From assembly GCA_905234845.1 (NCBI GenBank), contig CAJOIW010000021.1, positions 1-35,083 on the forward strand: DNA of 35,083 bases, written 5' to 3'. A model generated the notes under the pieces. That model was not told the DNA's origin and made no database searches. It worked only from the letters and a program-made list of their open reading frames with translations. A program made the position numbers and the translations under genes. This stretch comes from an uncultured Prevotella sp. GTDB taxonomy: Bacteria; Bacteroidota; Bacteroidia; Bacteroidales; Bacteroidaceae. Below are positions 32,297 through 35,083 of this stretch, in pieces; the stretch's first letter is position 1; the number at the start of each line of letters is the position of its first letter.

Positions 32297-33184
32297 ATGA
32301 AAGCATTTGTTTTTCCTGGGCAGGGTGCACAGTTCCCTGGAATGGGTAAAGATTTGTATGAAACCAATTCTTTAGCTAAAGAGTTGTTTGATAAGGCTGA
32401 TGAGATACTCGGTTTTAAAATTACCGAAATTATGTTCAATGGAACAGCTGAAGAGTTGAAGCAGACGAAAGTTACTCAGCCTGCGGTATTCTTGCATAGT
32501 GTCATTAGTGCACTTTGCATGGGTGAAGCCTTTGCTCCGGCAATGGTGGCAGGGCACTCTTTGGGTGAGTTCTCGGCTCTTGTTGCTGCTGGTGCGCTGA
32601 GTTTTGAGGATGGTTTGCGACTAGTGTATGCTCGTGCCATGGCCATGCAGAAGGCCACAGAATTGGTTCCGGGAACAATGGCAGCTATCATTGGATTGGC
32701 CGATGAAGTTGTAGAGAACGTGTGTCGGGAGGTGAGCACAGCCAACAGTGTGGTGATTCCCGCTAACTATAATTGTCCAGGACAACTTGTTATTTCGGGT
32801 AACGTGGAGGCGGTAAATGCCGCTTGCGAGAAATTAAAGGAAGCAGGTGCCAAGCGTGCCTTGCCCCTGCCTGTTGGCGGAGCATTTCATTCTCCGCTGA
32901 TGCAGCCTGCCAAGGATGAGTTACAGACTGCCATTGAGCAGACGGAGATCAAGACACCGAAGTGCCCTGTCTATCAAAATGTGAATGCTAAACCCCATAC
33001 TGACGCGGCTGAAATTAAAGAAAACCTTACCCGTCAACTGACCAGCTCTGTTCGTTGGACAGCTTCAGTACAACAAATGATAGCCGATGGGGCTACCGAT
33101 TTTACAGAGTGTGGACCTGGTAAGGCTCTGCAAGGAATGATAGCCCGTATTTCCCGTGATGTTACGGCTCATGGCATCGACTGA
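32297..33184 (+). CDS. fabD: malonyl-CoA:ACP transacylase
   Basis: The 295-residue protein moves malonyl groups from CoA to acyl carrier protein for fatty acid synthesis in the cytoplasm. Landmarks are FVFPGQGAQFPGMGKDLY, the nucleophile Ser88 in VAGHSLGEFSALVAAG, the stretch KATELVPGTMAAIIGL, and His198 in GGAFHSPLM. The length is normal. It overlaps the following GH13 gene by 14 bp, an unusual pairing of lipid and glucan genes. Confidence 0.96.
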   Translation: MKAFVFPGQGAQFPGMGKDLYETNSLAKELFDKADEILGFKITEIMFNGTAEELKQTKVTQPAVFLHSVISALCMGEAFAPAMVAGHSLGEFSALVAAGALSFEDGLRLVYARAMAMQKATELVPGTMAAIIGLADEVVENVCREVSTANSVVIPANYNCPGQLVISGNVEAVNAACEKLKEAGAKRALPLPVGGAFHSPLMQPAKDELQTAIEQTEIKTPKCPVYQNVNAKPHTDAAEIKENLTRQLTSSVRWTASVQQMIADGATDFTECGPGKALQGMIARISRDVTAHGID

Positions 33185-34853
33185 GAAAATACTGATTTAC
33201 CAGGTGCTTCCGCGCCTTTTCGGCAATCGTAACACAGCCAACAGGGTGAATGGTACGATTGCCGAAAATGGTTGTGGGAAGTTTCGTGACTTCGACACGA
33301 GGCCCCTTCGTCGTATTCGAGAGATGGGGTTTACGCATGTGTGGTACACGGGGGTTATACGGCATGCTACGAAGAGTGATTATTCGCGTTACGGTATTCC
33401 CCGTCAACATTCGGCCATAGTGAAAGGTAACGCCGGATCACCGTATGCCATTGTCGATTATTACGATGTAGATCCCGATTTAGCAGTCGACGTGGAGAAT
33501 AGGATGGGGGAGTGGGAATCTCTAATTGAGCGTACCCATCGTGCTGGTTTAAAGGTTGTTATGGATTTTGTGCCTAACCACGTGGCACGAGAGTATCAAT
33601 CCATTGCAAAACCAGATGGGGTAGACGATTTGGGAGCACATGACGATACGGCTAAACATTTCTCTGCGGAGAATAATTTTTATTATTGTTGGGGACAGCC
33701 CTTTGAGCCTCTGTTCAATGTGGGTGACTACAAAGAAGTTCCAGCAAAGGCGACGGGAAATGACCGTTTTGACAATCATCCTGGTTGCGATGACTGGTAT
33801 GAAACAGTAAAACTGAACTACGGCATCGACTATTGTGACGCAGGTGGAAGAAGTGAGCACTTTTCTCCTGAGCCTGACACATGGCGGAAGATGTTGCAAA
33901 TATTACATTTCTGGGCATCGAAAGGTATTGATGGCTTCCGTTGTGATATGGCAGAAATGGTGCCTACAGCATTTTGGGCTTATGCCATAGAGGATATTAA
34001 ACGGATCTATCCAAGTATTCTTTTCATCGGTGAGGTTTATAATCCTGCCCTTTATCGTGCTTATCTTATGGCAGGATTCGATTATCTATACGATAAGGTA
34101 GGCATGTACGACTGCTTGCGCGACATCGTATGTCACCGTCGCCCAGCATCTGATATCACCCGGCAGTGGCAGTCGGTTGACGATATACGCGACCACATGC
34201 TCTATTTCTTAGAAAATCATGACGAGCAACGAATAGCTTCTGATTTCTTTATAGGGAATGCGCGTGCCGCAATACCAGCTGTTGCGGTAAGTCTCTTAAT
34301 GGGAAATAATCCTTATATGCACTATGCCGGACAGGAATATGGTGAAAAGGGTATGGAACAGGAAGGTTTTAGTGGACGTGATGGGCGGACAACCATTTTT
34401 GATTACTGGAGCGTTGACACCTTGCGTCGCGGTTTTTATGATCGGCGTGCACTAACAAAAGAAGAACGTCATTTGGAAGAATATTATAGCCGCCTTCTGC
34501 ATATAGCAGCTAAGGGAACAGTCTGTAAAGGTGATTTCTTCGATTTGATGTATGCCAACCTCAATACCCCTCATTTCGATGCCGAACATCATTATGCTTT
34601 TCTTCGAAAAACAGAAGATGAGTTGCTGATAGTTGTGGCAAATTTCTCTGATAGCTCAGCCGAATGTCATGTGCTACTGCCTCGCCATGCTATAGAGTGT
34701 TTGGGTTTGCCGATAGGAGAGAGTGTCGGACGTGATTTGTTGACAGGCAAGCAGGTTCAGTTGACGCTACAACCCGATAAGGCTGTAATAGTAAAAATTC
34801 CCTCTTTCGGTGTAAGCATTTATAGTGTTGAAGTGGTAAGTGAACGTGAATAA
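33171..34853 (+). CDS. GH13 alpha-amylase family enzyme, predicted cytoplasmic
   Basis: The frame is open from a GTG at 33156; the ATG at 33171 (MASTEKILIYQVLPR) gives 560 residues and overlaps fabD by 14 bp. There is no signal peptide. GH13 conserved regions are complete: DFVPNH, GFRCDMAEM with nucleophile Asp259, FIGEVYN with acid/base Glu288, and FLENHDEQR with His350-Asp351. The C-terminal part (about residues 470-560) resembles the beta-sandwich domain C. The enzyme acts on alpha-glucans or maltooligosaccharides, probably inside the cell, but the exact specificity is not readable. The tight link to fabD suggests co-expression. Confidence 0.9.
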   Translation: MASTEKILIYQVLPRLFGNRNTANRVNGTIAENGCGKFRDFDTRPLRRIREMGFTHVWYTGVIRHATKSDYSRYGIPRQHSAIVKGNAGSPYAIVDYYDVDPDLAVDVENRMGEWESLIERTHRAGLKVVMDFVPNHVAREYQSIAKPDGVDDLGAHDDTAKHFSAENNFYYCWGQPFEPLFNVGDYKEVPAKATGNDRFDNHPGCDDWYETVKLNYGIDYCDAGGRSEHFSPEPDTWRKMLQILHFWASKGIDGFRCDMAEMVPTAFWAYAIEDIKRIYPSILFIGEVYNPALYRAYLMAGFDYLYDKVGMYDCLRDIVCHRRPASDITRQWQSVDDIRDHMLYFLENHDEQRIASDFFIGNARAAIPAVAVSLLMGNNPYMHYAGQEYGEKGMEQEGFSGRDGRTTIFDYWSVDTLRRGFYDRRALTKEERHLEEYYSRLLHIAAKGTVCKGDFFDLMYANLNTPHFDAEHHYAFLRKTEDELLIVVANFSDSSAECHVLLPRHAIECLGLPIGESVGRDLLTGKQVQLTLQPDKAVIVKIPSFGVSIYSVEVVSERE

Positions 34854-34889
34854 TCTCTGTGGTCTTATAGCCCCCAAGTTCAAAATAGA

Positions 34890-34967
34890 ACCCTAAAAAA
34901 CGTAAACACCGCGTTCTTTCCCTTTATTCACGGCGTTTCCCGAGAACGAACAATAGGTTTTTAGGGT
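34890..34967. terminator. structured element, likely terminator of fabD-GH13
   Basis: ACCCTAAAAA (34890-34899) pairs with TTTTTAGGGT (34958-34967), enclosing CGTTCT (34912-34917) paired with AGAACG (34943-34948). It lies 37 nt after the stop. The outer arms give A and T runs at either end, so it could terminate transcription, but it may be a dispersed repeat. Confidence 0.45.
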
Positions 34968-34971
34968 GAAA

Positions 34972-34995
34972 AACGTCCCAACGTCCCAACGTCCC
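34972..34995. repeat. three perfect tandem copies of AACGTCCC
   Basis: Three identical 8-bp units lie head to tail at 34972-34979, 34980-34987 and 34988-34995, directly after the structured element. Confidence 0.85.
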
Positions 34996-35045
34996 ATTAA
35001 GGTGGTTCGAGTATGCAAATCAAGCCCCTATCCTAATAGATTATT

Positions 35046-35083
35046 ATAATATATAATATATATATATATATATTATATATTAT
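35046..35083. repeat. 38-bp perfect AT palindrome at the window end
   Basis: Left arm 35046-35058 (ATAATATATAATA) is the reverse complement of 35071-35083, with a self-complementary (TA)n centre. The window ends exactly at the right arm, so the real palindrome could be longer. Confidence 0.7.

Larger units (their letters stand above)
34854..35083. other. gene-free tail with repeats
   Basis: After the GH13 stop no gene is visible. The stretch contains the inverted-repeat element at 34890-34967, three AACGTCCC copies at 34972-34995 and an AT-rich palindrome at 35046-35083. The next gene lies outside the window. Confidence 0.6.

Overview
The window looks like chromosomal DNA of a Bacteroidales bacterium, most likely a Prevotellaceae member (Prevotella in the broad sense). 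The evidence is the recurrent Bacteroidetes promoter (-33 TTTG, about 20 nt, -7 TAnnTTTG) upstream of several operons, an RprX/RprY pair next to an EF-G2-type elongation factor paralogue, a FucP-type sugar transporter in a galactose operon, and the protein families throughout. The genus is inferred; no rRNA gene is present. I found no tRNA, rRNA, insertion sequence, prophage or CRISPR array.

Layout. (1) 156-4264, plus strand: an ECF sigma factor, a single-pass membrane protein in the anti-sigma position, a secreted protein of unknown function and a secreted S41-type peptidase. (2) 4517-7793, minus: transketolase, ribose-5-phosphate isomerase B and CutC. (3) 7987-12784, minus: a galactose operon with a cytosolic mutarotase, an MFS sugar transporter, galactokinase and a lipoprotein mutarotase. 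(4) 13040-15533, minus: serine O-acetyltransferase overlapping a THUMP-domain RNA methyltransferase with a long basic tail. (5) 15599-24755, minus: a long, tightly packed run with indolepyruvate oxidoreductase subunits A and B, an aminotransferase, two phenylacetate-CoA ligases, a double-ACT protein, HemW, a small membrane protein and a FecCD permease. (6) 24756-25679: a 924-bp divergent spacer rich in repeats. (7) 25680-30377, plus: an EF-G paralogue without the catalytic histidine, then RprX and RprY. (8) 30430-30612, minus: a 60-residue membrane protein whose promoter interlocks with that of the plus-strand rpsF-rpsR-rplI operon (30801-32048). (9) 32297-34853, plus: fabD and a cytoplasmic GH13 enzyme. 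The window ends in a repeat element and an AT-rich perfect palindrome.

How the genes may work together. Region 5 reads as one pathway. AMP-forming ligases activate arylacetates, the IorAB enzyme interconverts aryl-CoA and arylpyruvate, the aminotransferase makes the aromatic amino acid, and the ACT protein could sense the product. The AMP-forming ligases favour the anabolic direction (arylacetate salvage to Phe/Tyr/Trp), but this is inference. Neither Ior subunit carries a recognisable [4Fe-4S] motif. Regions 2 and 3 cover pentose phosphate metabolism and galactose entry.

The non-coding DNA is the least ordinary part. It holds an exact 22-bp-period array of near-palindromes, motif families shared between two distant spacers, a GC-rich palindromic repeat and a (TTGTCCC)n-type repeat that also occur in frame inside iorA, an orphan promoter plus terminator that could make a small RNA, and two overlapping divergent consensus promoters.
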